The translations under genes and the position numbers were made by a program. The notes beneath the pieces were generated by a model. It made no database searches and was not told the DNA's origin. It worked only from the letters and a program-made list of their open reading frames with translations. From positions 1-25,158 of the forward strand of contig WQSK01000006.1 of NCBI GenBank assembly GCA_009787915.1: a stretch of DNA of 25,158 bases. The letters are read 5' to 3'. Shown here piece by piece: positions 7,648 through 14,487 of the stretch (its first letter is position 1; each line of letters begins with the position of its first letter). This stretch comes from Bacillota bacterium. GTDB lineage: Bacteria; Bacillota; Clostridia; Christensenellales; UBA1242.

Positions 7648-7676
7648 AGTTTATCACAATTGAGCGCAGGTGTAAA
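7648..7676 (-). promoter_or_regulatory. Promoter of the glycosidase-like gene (leaderless type)
   Basis: On the minus strand: TTTACA (7671-7676), 17-bp spacer, TAAACT (7648-7653), then 6 nt to ATG 7641. The -35 lies within the last codons of the upstream metallo-beta-lactamase gene. Confidence 0.65.
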
Positions 7677-8424
7677 GACGTTCCCGCGCTGAGCCGTAAC
7701 CTTTTGACTCCATTTTCCTTGCAACTTTTTTGTTAAAGAAGTGCATACCGATTATTCGTTTTTTGTCTTCATCAGTAAGTTCCAATTTTGATGCAAGTTT
7801 TTCAAGTTTTTTCAATGTAAAATGTAAACCAAGTCCATGGCTTTTGAAAGTCACATCTTGATTGACCTCAAAAAGAGTTGGATCTTCAAGCACGTCTTTA
7901 AGAAAATCTTTATCATCATTGTCAGCCGCAAAAAAAGTTTTGTTCCTTTGTTTGTCACCAAGCATTTCCATAATCAAAACTGTTGTGTGAACATTATCGA
8001 CTGGATTGTGGCGTGCGACCTCGAAGTCGATGTTTTTAAGACCAAAAATGTCGCGCACTTCGTCGGGTGAGATTTGTGTTATCTTTGAAAGACGTTTGTT
8101 AAGGGCAGATGTCATTTGGCTACGTTGTCTACTCATCGAAGGACGTGAAGATTCAGGCGGTAAGAGAAAAGAGAGTTTTGTGTCGGGAAGTATGTCGCAC
8201 AAGTTTTCAAGTTGCTTGGCACCGCCAACATGGTCTGAATGAATGTGTGACCCAAAAGCCACGATTTGTTTTTTCTTTGAAGTGGTAAGTATGTCGGTTC
8301 TAAGCAAATGACTTGCCACGCTTGGACCAAAATCGAGTAACAAAATATTCCGACTGTCATCGTTTTCAACGACGGACACGGCAATATTGTCTACGCTGAA
8401 TGGATTAAGAAATTGAACTTTCAT
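7654..8424 (-). CDS. Metallo-beta-lactamase-fold hydrolase
   Basis: 256 aa. The zinc signature HxHxDH is present as SHIHSDHVGG (H60, H62, D64, H65), after a short N-terminal sandwich with ILLLDFGPS. VDNVHTTVLIME and FFAADNDDKDF could supply later metal ligands. A lysine-rich C-terminal part (KKLEKLASKLELTDEDKKR) is not typical of beta-lactamases. There is no signal peptide, so it is cytoplasmic. Substrate unknown. ATG 8424 overlaps the end of the upstream glycosyltransferase gene by 20 nt, so the two are probably co-transcribed. Confidence 0.82.
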   Translation of the reverse strand: MKVQFLNPFSVDNIAVSVVENDDSRNILLLDFGPSVASHLLRTDILTTSKKKQIVAFGSHIHSDHVGGAKQLENLCDILPDTKLSFLLPPESSRPSMSRQRSQMTSALNKRLSKITQISPDEVRDIFGLKNIDFEVARHNPVDNVHTTVLIMEMLGDKQRNKTFFAADNDDKDFLKDVLEDPTLFEVNQDVTFKSHGLGLHFTLKKLEKLASKLELTDEDKKRIIGMHFFNKKVARKMESKGYGSARERLYTCAQL

Positions 8425-9565
8425 ATATTATGTCGGCGATTGCCTTGCCTCCTGTTTCATTTATATTGAAATGTCTTTCGGCGTTTTCTCTATAACCTTC
8501 AAGCAGGGCAGGGTCACTCGCAAACGCCTCTAATCGTTTTCGGCACTCCTCGGCATCTGTTATTTCTTCTCCCATACCGTATTCTTGGATGAACAGGTTT
8601 TTGGAAAATTCCTCGGTAGGCGTTGCAAAAAAGTTAGTAATTACAGGCGTTCCCATAAACCCACAGTCAAGCAATGTATTAGGACCTGCTTTTACGACGG
8701 CAACATCGGCGGCTTTATAAAATTCAAACAAATCAAGCCTTAATCCAACAGGGTTAAGTGTTATATTACCAGGCTGATTTTGAGAGAGCCCAGAATAAAG
8801 GCTCATCAACTCTTGGTTTTTACCTACGGCAGGTATGATTGTCATATCGGATTTTGTTTTAAGTAGTTCGTCTGTGAACGGACGCAACCTCGCCGCACCA
8901 TAGATGCTGTCGGTTAATACCACAGTGAACTTGTCTTGTGGCAGTCCGTGTTTTTCGCGGCATTGTTCTTTTGTCAGACCAAAATTTGCAATATCTTTGC
9001 GTATCAAAAATGGAACTTGGCGAAGATTTTTCTTTTTGAATTTTTGCGCAAGGGCCTGCCCGTATGCTATCGGGTTGTTGACAATGAATAGGTCGGTTTT
9101 GTTGTTCCACATACCAAACATGTCGAAATCAGGGTTGTATGTTACGACTTTGCATGGTTTACTTTTCTTGCGCTTTTGATAACTTTTTGCAAAGTACGCA
9201 TCAGAAAAGTGTGTCGTAGCAATAACATCTGGCTCGATGCTTCTGAAAAACTTGATTGCGGCTTTCTTTGCTTTTGGGAAAAGTTCGTGTGTAACTTTCA
9301 ACAGTTTCTGCGGTCCAAGCATGTCGCGCATGGCAAAGTTAAAATCGCTTAGATATTTGGACTTGCTAAATGATTTTGTGCCCTCGGAAAGGTACCGCCC
9401 AAATTCCGCAAGATGCTTGTTCTCTGTGTCACGGAACATGTGGGCATCAATTATTTCTAGTTCATCGCCATAATGCTCACGCAAACTGTCCGCCACAGAC
9501 ATTGCACTTGTAATATGACCCATGCCAGCTTCGACATAGTTTACAAGGACTCTTGGTTTACTCAT
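8405..9565 (-). CDS. GT-B glycosyltransferase of the MGDG synthase/processive diacylglycerol glucosyltransferase type
   Basis: 386 aa from ATG 9565. It opens MSKPRVLVNYVEAGMGHITS, the N-terminal nucleotide-fold motif of MGDG-synthase/UgtP proteins (GxGH), then EPDVIATTHFSDAYFA. The C-terminal domain contains DLFEFYKAADVAVVKAGPNT and CGFMGTPVITN, equivalent to the family's donor-sugar-binding segment (KPGG.T..EA...G.P.I). The expected role is transfer of a sugar onto a diacylglycerol-type lipid at the membrane. The acceptor is inferred, and MurG-like activity is the alternative. A GTG 15 nt upstream is in frame, but the promoter geometry favours 9565. Confidence 0.82.
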   Translation of the reverse strand: MSKPRVLVNYVEAGMGHITSAMSVADSLREHYGDELEIIDAHMFRDTENKHLAEFGRYLSEGTKSFSKSKYLSDFNFAMRDMLGPQKLLKVTHELFPKAKKAAIKFFRSIEPDVIATTHFSDAYFAKSYQKRKKSKPCKVVTYNPDFDMFGMWNNKTDLFIVNNPIAYGQALAQKFKKKNLRQVPFLIRKDIANFGLTKEQCREKHGLPQDKFTVVLTDSIYGAARLRPFTDELLKTKSDMTIIPAVGKNQELMSLYSGLSQNQPGNITLNPVGLRLDLFEFYKAADVAVVKAGPNTLLDCGFMGTPVITNFFATPTEEFSKNLFIQEYGMGEEITDAEECRKRLEAFASDPALLEGYRENAERHFNINETGGKAIADIIYESSIS

Positions 9566-9570
9566 ATAAC

Positions 9571-9599
9571 ATCGTATCACAACATTGACAATTTGTAAA
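9571..9599 (-). promoter_or_regulatory. Promoter of the glycosyltransferase gene (leaderless type)
   Basis: On the minus strand: TTTACA (9594-9599), 17-bp spacer, TACGAT (9571-9576), then 5 nt to ATG 9565. Confidence 0.6.
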
Positions 9600-9654
9600 G
9601 ATGCAAATATTATGCCTTGTAAACTTCCTACAAATTGCCGAATACAATTGACTG

Positions 9655-9753
9655 GTTTTTGCCGTTATGTGAAAGATACGGACACTTCTTCGGAATGTGA
9701 ACTTGCCTTTCTAAAACGAGAGCCTCTTGCCATACGGTGAGGGGTTTTTGTTT
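9655..9753 (+). ncRNA. Candidate small structured RNA (about 100 nt)
   Basis: Three successive hairpins lie in a gap between divergent genes. Hairpin 1 (9662-9681) is CCG..TAT/ATACGG with a bulge. Hairpin 2 (9683-9699) has a C(UUCG)G tetraloop. Hairpin 3 (9723-9742) is CCTC/GAGG with an inner GCC/GGT helix, followed by GG and TTTTTGTTT, a plausible intrinsic terminator. A TACAAT box at 9643-9648 could start transcription near 9655. A plus-strand terminator here has no coding gene to serve, which supports a non-coding transcript. No known RNA family recognised. Confidence 0.45.
9723..9753 (+). terminator. Intrinsic terminator between divergent genes
   Basis: Stem CCTC (9723-9726) with GAGG (9739-9742), an inner GCC/GGT helix closed by ATAC, then a U-rich tail (9745-9753). 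It is oriented plus, while the gene to the left is transcribed away from it. Confidence 0.5.
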
Positions 9754-9787
9754 GTAAAAAATACTTTATGCAATTTTAATATACTGA

Positions 9788-9816
9788 TTTACTTTTGCTA
9801 AAAATCGAGGTATACT
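9788..9816 (+). promoter_or_regulatory. Promoter of the leader ORF-lepA-hemW operon (leaderless type)
   Basis: TTTACT (9788-9793), 17-bp spacer, TATACT (9811-9816), then 6 nt to ATG 9823. It replaces the promoter left behind at 5803-5832. Confidence 0.65.
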
Positions 9817-9822
9817 TGTTCC

Positions 9823-9957
9823 ATGAAACGGCAGAATGCGGTACGAATCTCGGTACGAAGTGGTAAACTGAGTGGTAAACTTTTTTTGACGCGCACGTAC
9901 AACCACAATATACGGTGTGTCGAGTGTGTTGATGTTACTATGGGTGGTGTAAAATGA
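9823..9957 (+). CDS. 44-aa leader ORF coupled to lepA
   Basis: The first ATG after the promoter opens a 44-codon frame starting MKRQNAVRISVRSGKLSGKL, with a CVEC motif near the end. It stops in an ATGA overlap with the lepA start. Codons 11-19 are encoded by the right copy of the 31-bp direct repeat. Position and coupling suggest that it delivers ribosomes to lepA. Its peptide resembles nothing I know. The left repeat copy in the same frame would read VRSGKLIGKL. It might be only a translated leader. Confidence 0.5.
   Translation: MKRQNAVRISVRSGKLSGKLFLTRTYNHNIRCVECVDVTMGGVK
9852..9882 (+). repeat. 31-bp direct repeat, right copy
   Basis: Matches 5970-6000 outside the three variable bases. 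Together the copies bracket the three accessory genes (6001-9851). An extra partial copy, cggtacga, precedes it at about 9839. Confidence 0.85.
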
Positions 9958-11774
9958 GCCGTCAAGAATTTATCCGCAACTTTTGCATTGTGGCCCATAT
10001 CGACCATGGCAAGTCAACCCTTGCCGATAGGTTGTTGGAGTTCACGGGCACCGTGCAAAAGCGCGACATGGAGGCGCAACTTTTGGATTCTATGGATATA
10101 GAGCGCGAGCGCGGTATTACAATAAAACTGACCCCCACCCGAATGTTTTACGATTTCAAAGGAAAAAAATATACCCTAAACCTAATCGACACGCCAGGGC
10201 ATGTGGACTTTACGTACGAGGTTTCACGCTCTTTGTCATCCTGCGAGGGGGCAATATTGGTTGTTGACGCCGCACAAGGTGTCGAAGCCCAAACCCTTGC
10301 AAATGCGTACTTGGCAATGGACAACGGTTTAGAGATTGTTCCCGTAATAAACAAAATCGACCTGCCCGCCGCACGCCCCGAAGAAGTTCGCCAAGAAATC
10401 AAAGACATAATCGGAATTGATGCGGACCTAGCCCCTCTTGCAAGCGCAAAAGCAGGCATCGGAATCGAAGATATTATAGAGCAGGTTATAACGTTTTTGC
10501 CTCCACCAAACGGAGAGGAAACCGCACCTTTGCGCGCCCTTGTGTTTGATTGCTTTTATGACAATTATCGCGGAACGATTTGCTTTGTCAGAATCGTGGA
10601 CGGAAAGGTCAAAGCAGGCGATAAAATCAAGTTTTTTAGTAGTGGCAAAACCTTTGACGTAGTCGAAGTCGGTATTTTTAAACCAAACCAAACACCAGTT
10701 GACACATTGTTGGCAGGTGATGTCGGCTATGTAACCGCGAGCATCAAAACCATTGCCGAAATCCGAGTAGGCGACACAATCACCCTTGCCGCGAACCCAG
10801 CCAAGGTCGCACTCCCTGGTTACAAAGAGGTCAAACCCGTTGTGTTCTCGGGTTTGTTTCCCACCGTCGGTGACCGATATAACGACCTTAAAGACGCACT
10901 TGATAAGCTAAAACTCAACGACGCGGCTTTGGAGTTTTCACCCGAGGTTTCCGTTGCACTCGGTTTTGGTTTTAGGGTAGGGTTCTTGGGACTACTGCAT
11001 ATGGAAATCATCACCGAACGACTTGAGCGTGAATTTAACCTCGACCTAATCACGACGGCGCCAAGTGTTTGTTACAAAATCGAAAAAACCGACGGGGCAG
11101 AGTTAGAAATCTCGAACCCCGCGAATATGCCGAAACCCGACACCATCAAATCGTTGTATGAACCATTTGTAGATTTGGACATCTACACACCACAAGAATA
11201 CATCGGTCCGCTCATGAGCCTTGCCGACGACTGCCGTGGCTCTTTGGTTGATATCGTTTACGGCGGAGGGCGCAAGGACGCACCGTCAACATCTATGGCG
11301 AGGGCAACATTAAAGTACAAAATGCCCCTCAATGAAATCGTGTATGACTTTTTCGACCGATTAAAGAGTTGTTCCCGTGGATATGCGTCACTTGATTATA
11401 ACGATGCGGGATACCAACAAAGCGACCTCGTCAAAATGGACATTATGTTGAATGGACAGATTTGTGATGCCTTGTCATTGATTGTTCATAAAGAGCGCGC
11501 CTATGACCGCGGGAAAATTATCGTTGAAAAATTAAAAGACGTTATACCGCGCCAAATGTTTGAAATTCCAATTCAAGCCGCGATTGGTAGCAAAATCTTG
11601 GCGCGCGAAACCGTCAAGGCACTTAGAAAAGACGTTACAGCAAAATGCTATGGCGGCGACATTTCGCGGAAACGAAAACTTTTGGAAAAACAAAAAGAAG
11701 GCAAAAAGCGCATGAGGATGCTTGGTAACGTAGAAGTTCCGTCCGAGGTGTTTATAAGTATTTTGAAAACATGA
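9954..11774 (+). CDS. lepA: Elongation factor 4 (LepA), back-translocating ribosomal GTPase
   Basis: 606 aa, full family length. GTPase motifs: P-loop AHIDHGKST (14-22), switch region RERGITI (51-57), DTPGH (79-83) and NKID (133-136). The LepA-specific C-terminal domain follows (KYKMPLNEIVYDFFDRLKS..., IPRQMFEIPIQAAIGSKI, KKRMRMLGNVEVPSEVF). ATG 9954 has a weak GGTGG about 6 nt upstream and overlaps the stop of the leader ORF. Its first ~18 codons also exist as a diverged orphan copy at 5839. It ends in an ATGA overlap with hemW, an order common in Bacillota. Confidence 0.97.
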   Translation: MSRQEFIRNFCIVAHIDHGKSTLADRLLEFTGTVQKRDMEAQLLDSMDIERERGITIKLTPTRMFYDFKGKKYTLNLIDTPGHVDFTYEVSRSLSSCEGAILVVDAAQGVEAQTLANAYLAMDNGLEIVPVINKIDLPAARPEEVRQEIKDIIGIDADLAPLASAKAGIGIEDIIEQVITFLPPPNGEETAPLRALVFDCFYDNYRGTICFVRIVDGKVKAGDKIKFFSSGKTFDVVEVGIFKPNQTPVDTLLAGDVGYVTASIKTIAEIRVGDTITLAANPAKVALPGYKEVKPVVFSGLFPTVGDRYNDLKDALDKLKLNDAALEFSPEVSVALGFGFRVGFLGLLHMEIITERLEREFNLDLITTAPSVCYKIEKTDGAELEISNPANMPKPDTIKSLYEPFVDLDIYTPQEYIGPLMSLADDCRGSLVDIVYGGGRKDAPSTSMARATLKYKMPLNEIVYDFFDRLKSCSRGYASLDYNDAGYQQSDLVKMDIMLNGQICDALSLIVHKERAYDRGKIIVEKLKDVIPRQMFEIPIQAAIGSKILARETVKALRKDVTAKCYGGDISRKRKLLEKQKEGKKRMRMLGNVEVPSEVFISILKT

Positions 11775-12748
11775 AAACAAGTGCGAACAAATCAAAACCG
11801 CTTTCAATCTACGTGCACATCCCGTTTTGCCAAAACCGTTGCCCGTACTGTGACTTTGAATCTTCGGTTGGTGGCGACGTAGGCGAATATACCGACAGTC
11901 TTTGCGCGGAAATTGCTGCTTGCAAACACGACACAAGCAAACACACCGTCGAAACAATTTACTTCGGCGGAGGCACCCCAAGTTTTATCCCACACCGTTT
12001 TATTGGGCGGATTTTGTTCGCAATAAATTCCCGCTTTAATATTTCGGATAACCCCGAGATTACAATTGAATGCAACCCGTGTTCTTTGACGGAGGAAAAA
12101 CTTGTTGCTTATAAAAATTTTGGTATTAACAGAGTTTCGATTGGGGTACAGAGTTTCTCTCCCCGTACACTTAAAATCCTTGGGCGGAAACACAGTGTTT
12201 CAACCGCCAAGCGTGCAATAAAACTCGCGAGGAAGCACATTGAAAATGTTAGCATCGACCTTATCCACAGTGTCCCAGGTGGAAAACTTGTTTTGCCGAA
12301 AAGATATTTGCGCATGCTTGAACACGTGTCTGCGTATGCCTTGACAAGCGACAACTTCCCGCCATATGACGAGGACAAAAGTGTTTTTGAACAAAACCGT
12401 GTTGTAAAAGTATTAGAACAGTGTGGACATAAGCGATACGAGGTTTCTAATTATGCGCAACAAAAATTTCAAAGCAAACACAACCTATGTTACTGGACGT
12501 GCGGGGAGTGGCTTGGCTTTGGGCGCGGGGCAAAGTCACACTTTGGTGAAAAGTGGTCTGACGCTGACCGCGTTATGTTGGGGTTAAGGCTCACCGACGG
12601 GGTTGATGAAAAATTGCTCTCGGGTCGCAAAAAAATTGTTGACGATTTTGTTGCGCAAGGGCTTATGATTCGTCACGGAAAAAACATTGCCTGCACCGAC
12701 CGTGGCATGATGGTTCTGAATAGGATTTTAGTGTTACTTGATATTTAA
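11771..12748 (+). CDS. hemW: HemW-like radical SAM protein (haem chaperone)
   Basis: Radical SAM protein related to HemN; family members bind haem and are proposed to deliver it to respiratory proteins. The cluster motif is HIPFCQNRCPYCDF (C20, C24, C27), followed by YFGGGTPSF, ITIECNPCSLT, GINRVSIGVQSF, SIDLIHSVPG and CYWTCGEWLGFGRGAKSHF. At 325 aa it is shorter than usual (about 380). The loop after VSAYALTSDN is trimmed before PPYDED. It is translationally coupled to lepA. The name rests on family and synteny; coproporphyrinogen oxidase activity is unlikely. Confidence 0.88.
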   Translation: MKTSANKSKPLSIYVHIPFCQNRCPYCDFESSVGGDVGEYTDSLCAEIAACKHDTSKHTVETIYFGGGTPSFIPHRFIGRILFAINSRFNISDNPEITIECNPCSLTEEKLVAYKNFGINRVSIGVQSFSPRTLKILGRKHSVSTAKRAIKLARKHIENVSIDLIHSVPGGKLVLPKRYLRMLEHVSAYALTSDNFPPYDEDKSVFEQNRVVKVLEQCGHKRYEVSNYAQQKFQSKHNLCYWTCGEWLGFGRGAKSHFGEKWSDADRVMLGLRLTDGVDEKLLSGRKKIVDDFVAQGLMIRHGKNIACTDRGMMVLNRILVLLDI

Positions 12749-12777
12749 TTTTTTTATCAGAAAATAAAAAATACATC

Positions 12778-12806
12778 TTGCAAAGGTTCGGTGCATATGT
12801 TAATGT
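12778..12806 (+). promoter_or_regulatory. Promoter of the 63-aa gene (leaderless type)
   Basis: TTGCAA (12778-12783), 17-bp spacer, TAATGT (12801-12806), then 6 nt to ATG 12813. Confidence 0.5.
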
Positions 12807-12812
12807 ATGTGC

Positions 12813-13004
12813 ATGAGTTATAAATCTGACTTACCGTCTACAAAGTACGTTTCCGCGACGTCGAGTTTTTGCCCTACTTTTTTGAAAAGCACAGGGTTGG
12901 AATCAAAACTCCGCACACCAAACTTTTTTGGGGAAACAACAACCACAACATCGAATGTCGTAAACCTTGGACCAGACGAAGTAGAACAAATTGGTACGTT
13001 CTAA
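12813..13004 (+). CDS. Small protein of unknown function (63 aa)
   Basis: Opens MSYKSDLPSTKYVSATSSFC and ends in NLGPDEVEQIGTF, with a run of five threonines in between. No membrane segment and no family recognised. It has a promoter with the window's typical 17/6 spacing and a strong terminator 17 bp after the stop, which argues that it is an independent gene. An ATG two codons upstream is possible, but the promoter geometry favours 12813. The Ser/Thr-rich middle suggests a disordered peptide. Confidence 0.6.
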   Translation: MSYKSDLPSTKYVSATSSFCPTFLKSTGLESKLRTPNFFGETTTTTSNVVNLGPDEVEQIGTF

Positions 13005-13020
13005 ATATTTTGTTTTTAAA

Positions 13021-13053
13021 AAACGCGCTTGGGTTCAGGCGCGTTTTTATTTT
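13021..13053. terminator. Bidirectional intrinsic terminator
   Basis: An 11-bp stem, AAACGCGC plus TTG (13021-13031) against CAG plus GCGCGTTT (13036-13046), with a GGTT loop. TTTTTATTTT follows on the plus strand and a T-run follows on the minus strand. It serves the 63-aa gene from the left and the pyrG-gatCAB operon from the right. Confidence 0.88.
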
Positions 13054-13068
13054 GGTAAAAAACTTTGG

Positions 13069-14487
13069 TTACTTGAAAAACTCTTTTGCAAGTTTCTCGA
13101 CGATTTCGCTCTTGGCGCGGCCCCGCGTGTTTTTCATAACTTGCCCAATGATAAACGGCAAGACTTTCTGCGGGTTATTTTTGAAATCATCCACAAGGGC
13201 AGGCTTATCTTTTTTTACAGCCTCAAAAATCTTTTTAATCTCGGCATCTGAAACCCCGTCCAAAAGACCCATATCCTTGGCAATTTTCTTTGGTGATTTG
13301 CGGGAATCGCCCGAAACTTTTTGCAATAACTCCAACCCAATCGTCTTGGTAATGGTTTTATCCATTGCCATTTTGATAATCTCGGTCAATTGCGCGGGCG
13401 TCACTGGCGGTACATCGGTGTTTGCGTCGTTCATCATCTTGCCGATGTCAACCATTGTCCAGTTGCTAACGGCTTTTGGTTCTTTCAACAAAGTCACACA
13501 GTCCAAATAAAAATGTGCCAATAATTTGTTCTTTGTAAGAACATGCGCATCGTATTCTGGCAAACCAAACTCGGTCACGAACTGGGTTTTTAACTCGTGC
13601 GCCAATTTGGGCATCGCAACTTTAATCTCCGCAACATCTCTGTCGGTAATGCGAATTGGATAAATATCAGGGTCGGGGAAGTACCGATAATCGTAAGCCT
13701 CACCTTTGTCGCGCATGAGGGTAGTTTTTCCTGCGCCCTCGTCCCATTTGCGGGTTTGAACAGATATTGTTTCACCCTTATCCAAAAGTTCACTTTGACG
13801 CTTGGCTTCGTATTCGATTGCGCGGGCAACGCTTTTAAAACTGTTAAGGTTCTTAACCTCGCAACGATTCCCAAGTTTTTTTGCCCCTTTTGGTTTCAAA
13901 GAAATATTCACGTCACAGCGCATACCCCCTTGCTCCATACGGCACTCGGCAACGCCTGCGTAAACCAAACGCTGGCGAACTTCTTCTAAAAATTCTACGG
14001 CCTCGGTGGCATTTGCAATGTCGGGTTCGGTAACAATCTCGATAAGCGGCACCCCTCCGCGATTGTAATCAACCAAAGATATTTGACTCACCGCATTGTG
14101 CAAGAGTTTCCCCGCGTCCTCCTCCAAATGGATTCGGTTCAAACGAATAAATTTGCCAGTTCCAAGTTTTATCCCCCCGCCTAAACAAATCGGCTTTTCA
14201 AGTTGGCTGATTTGGTAGCCCTTTGCAAGGTCGGGGTAGAAATAATGTTTTCTCTCAAAAACCGCTATATCGTTGATTTTACAATCTATGGCAAGACCCG
14301 CCGCAATGGTTTTTTCCACCGCCGCACGGTTTATAAGTGGCAATGTCCCAGGTATCGCAAGACACACATGGCAAACGTTTGTGTTTGGCTTGGCACCGTA
14401 TTCGTTTGCACAACCGCAAAAAGCCTTGGTCTTTGTGTTTAACTCGGCGTGGATTTCCAAGCCTATGGTTACTTCATATTTGCTCAT
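13069..14487 (-). CDS. gatB: Asp/Glu-tRNA(Asn/Gln) amidotransferase subunit B
   Basis: Kinase/tRNA-binding subunit of GatCAB, which converts Glu-tRNA-Gln or Asp-tRNA-Asn to the amidated form. 472 aa: MSKYEVTIGLEIHAELNTKT signature, zinc-site cysteines C24, C26, C39, C42, KHYFYPDLAKGYQISQ, RGGVPLIEIVTEPD, and a YqeY-like C-terminal helical tail (PFIIGQVMKNTRGRAKSEIV). The ATG overlaps the gatA stop (ATGA). Last gene of the operon. Confidence 0.97.
   Translation of the reverse strand: MSKYEVTIGLEIHAELNTKTKAFCGCANEYGAKPNTNVCHVCLAIPGTLPLINRAAVEKTIAAGLAIDCKINDIAVFERKHYFYPDLAKGYQISQLEKPICLGGGIKLGTGKFIRLNRIHLEEDAGKLLHNAVSQISLVDYNRGGVPLIEIVTEPDIANATEAVEFLEEVRQRLVYAGVAECRMEQGGMRCDVNISLKPKGAKKLGNRCEVKNLNSFKSVARAIEYEAKRQSELLDKGETISVQTRKWDEGAGKTTLMRDKGEAYDYRYFPDPDIYPIRITDRDVAEIKVAMPKLAHELKTQFVTEFGLPEYDAHVLTKNKLLAHFYLDCVTLLKEPKAVSNWTMVDIGKMMNDANTDVPPVTPAQLTEIIKMAMDKTITKTIGLELLQKVSGDSRKSPKKIAKDMGLLDGVSDAEIKKIFEAVKKDKPALVDDFKNNPQKVLPFIIGQVMKNTRGRAKSEIVEKLAKEFFK

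Noticed and set aside
9655..9753. Signal recognition particle RNA as the identity of the structured candidate
   Set aside because: The conserved SRP domain IV core (AGGUC.. with a GGAA-type loop and asymmetric bulge) is not present.
12869..13510. 213-codon plus-strand frame across the terminator and the gatB 3' end
   Set aside because: It runs through a strong terminator hairpin and is antisense to conserved gatB sequence.
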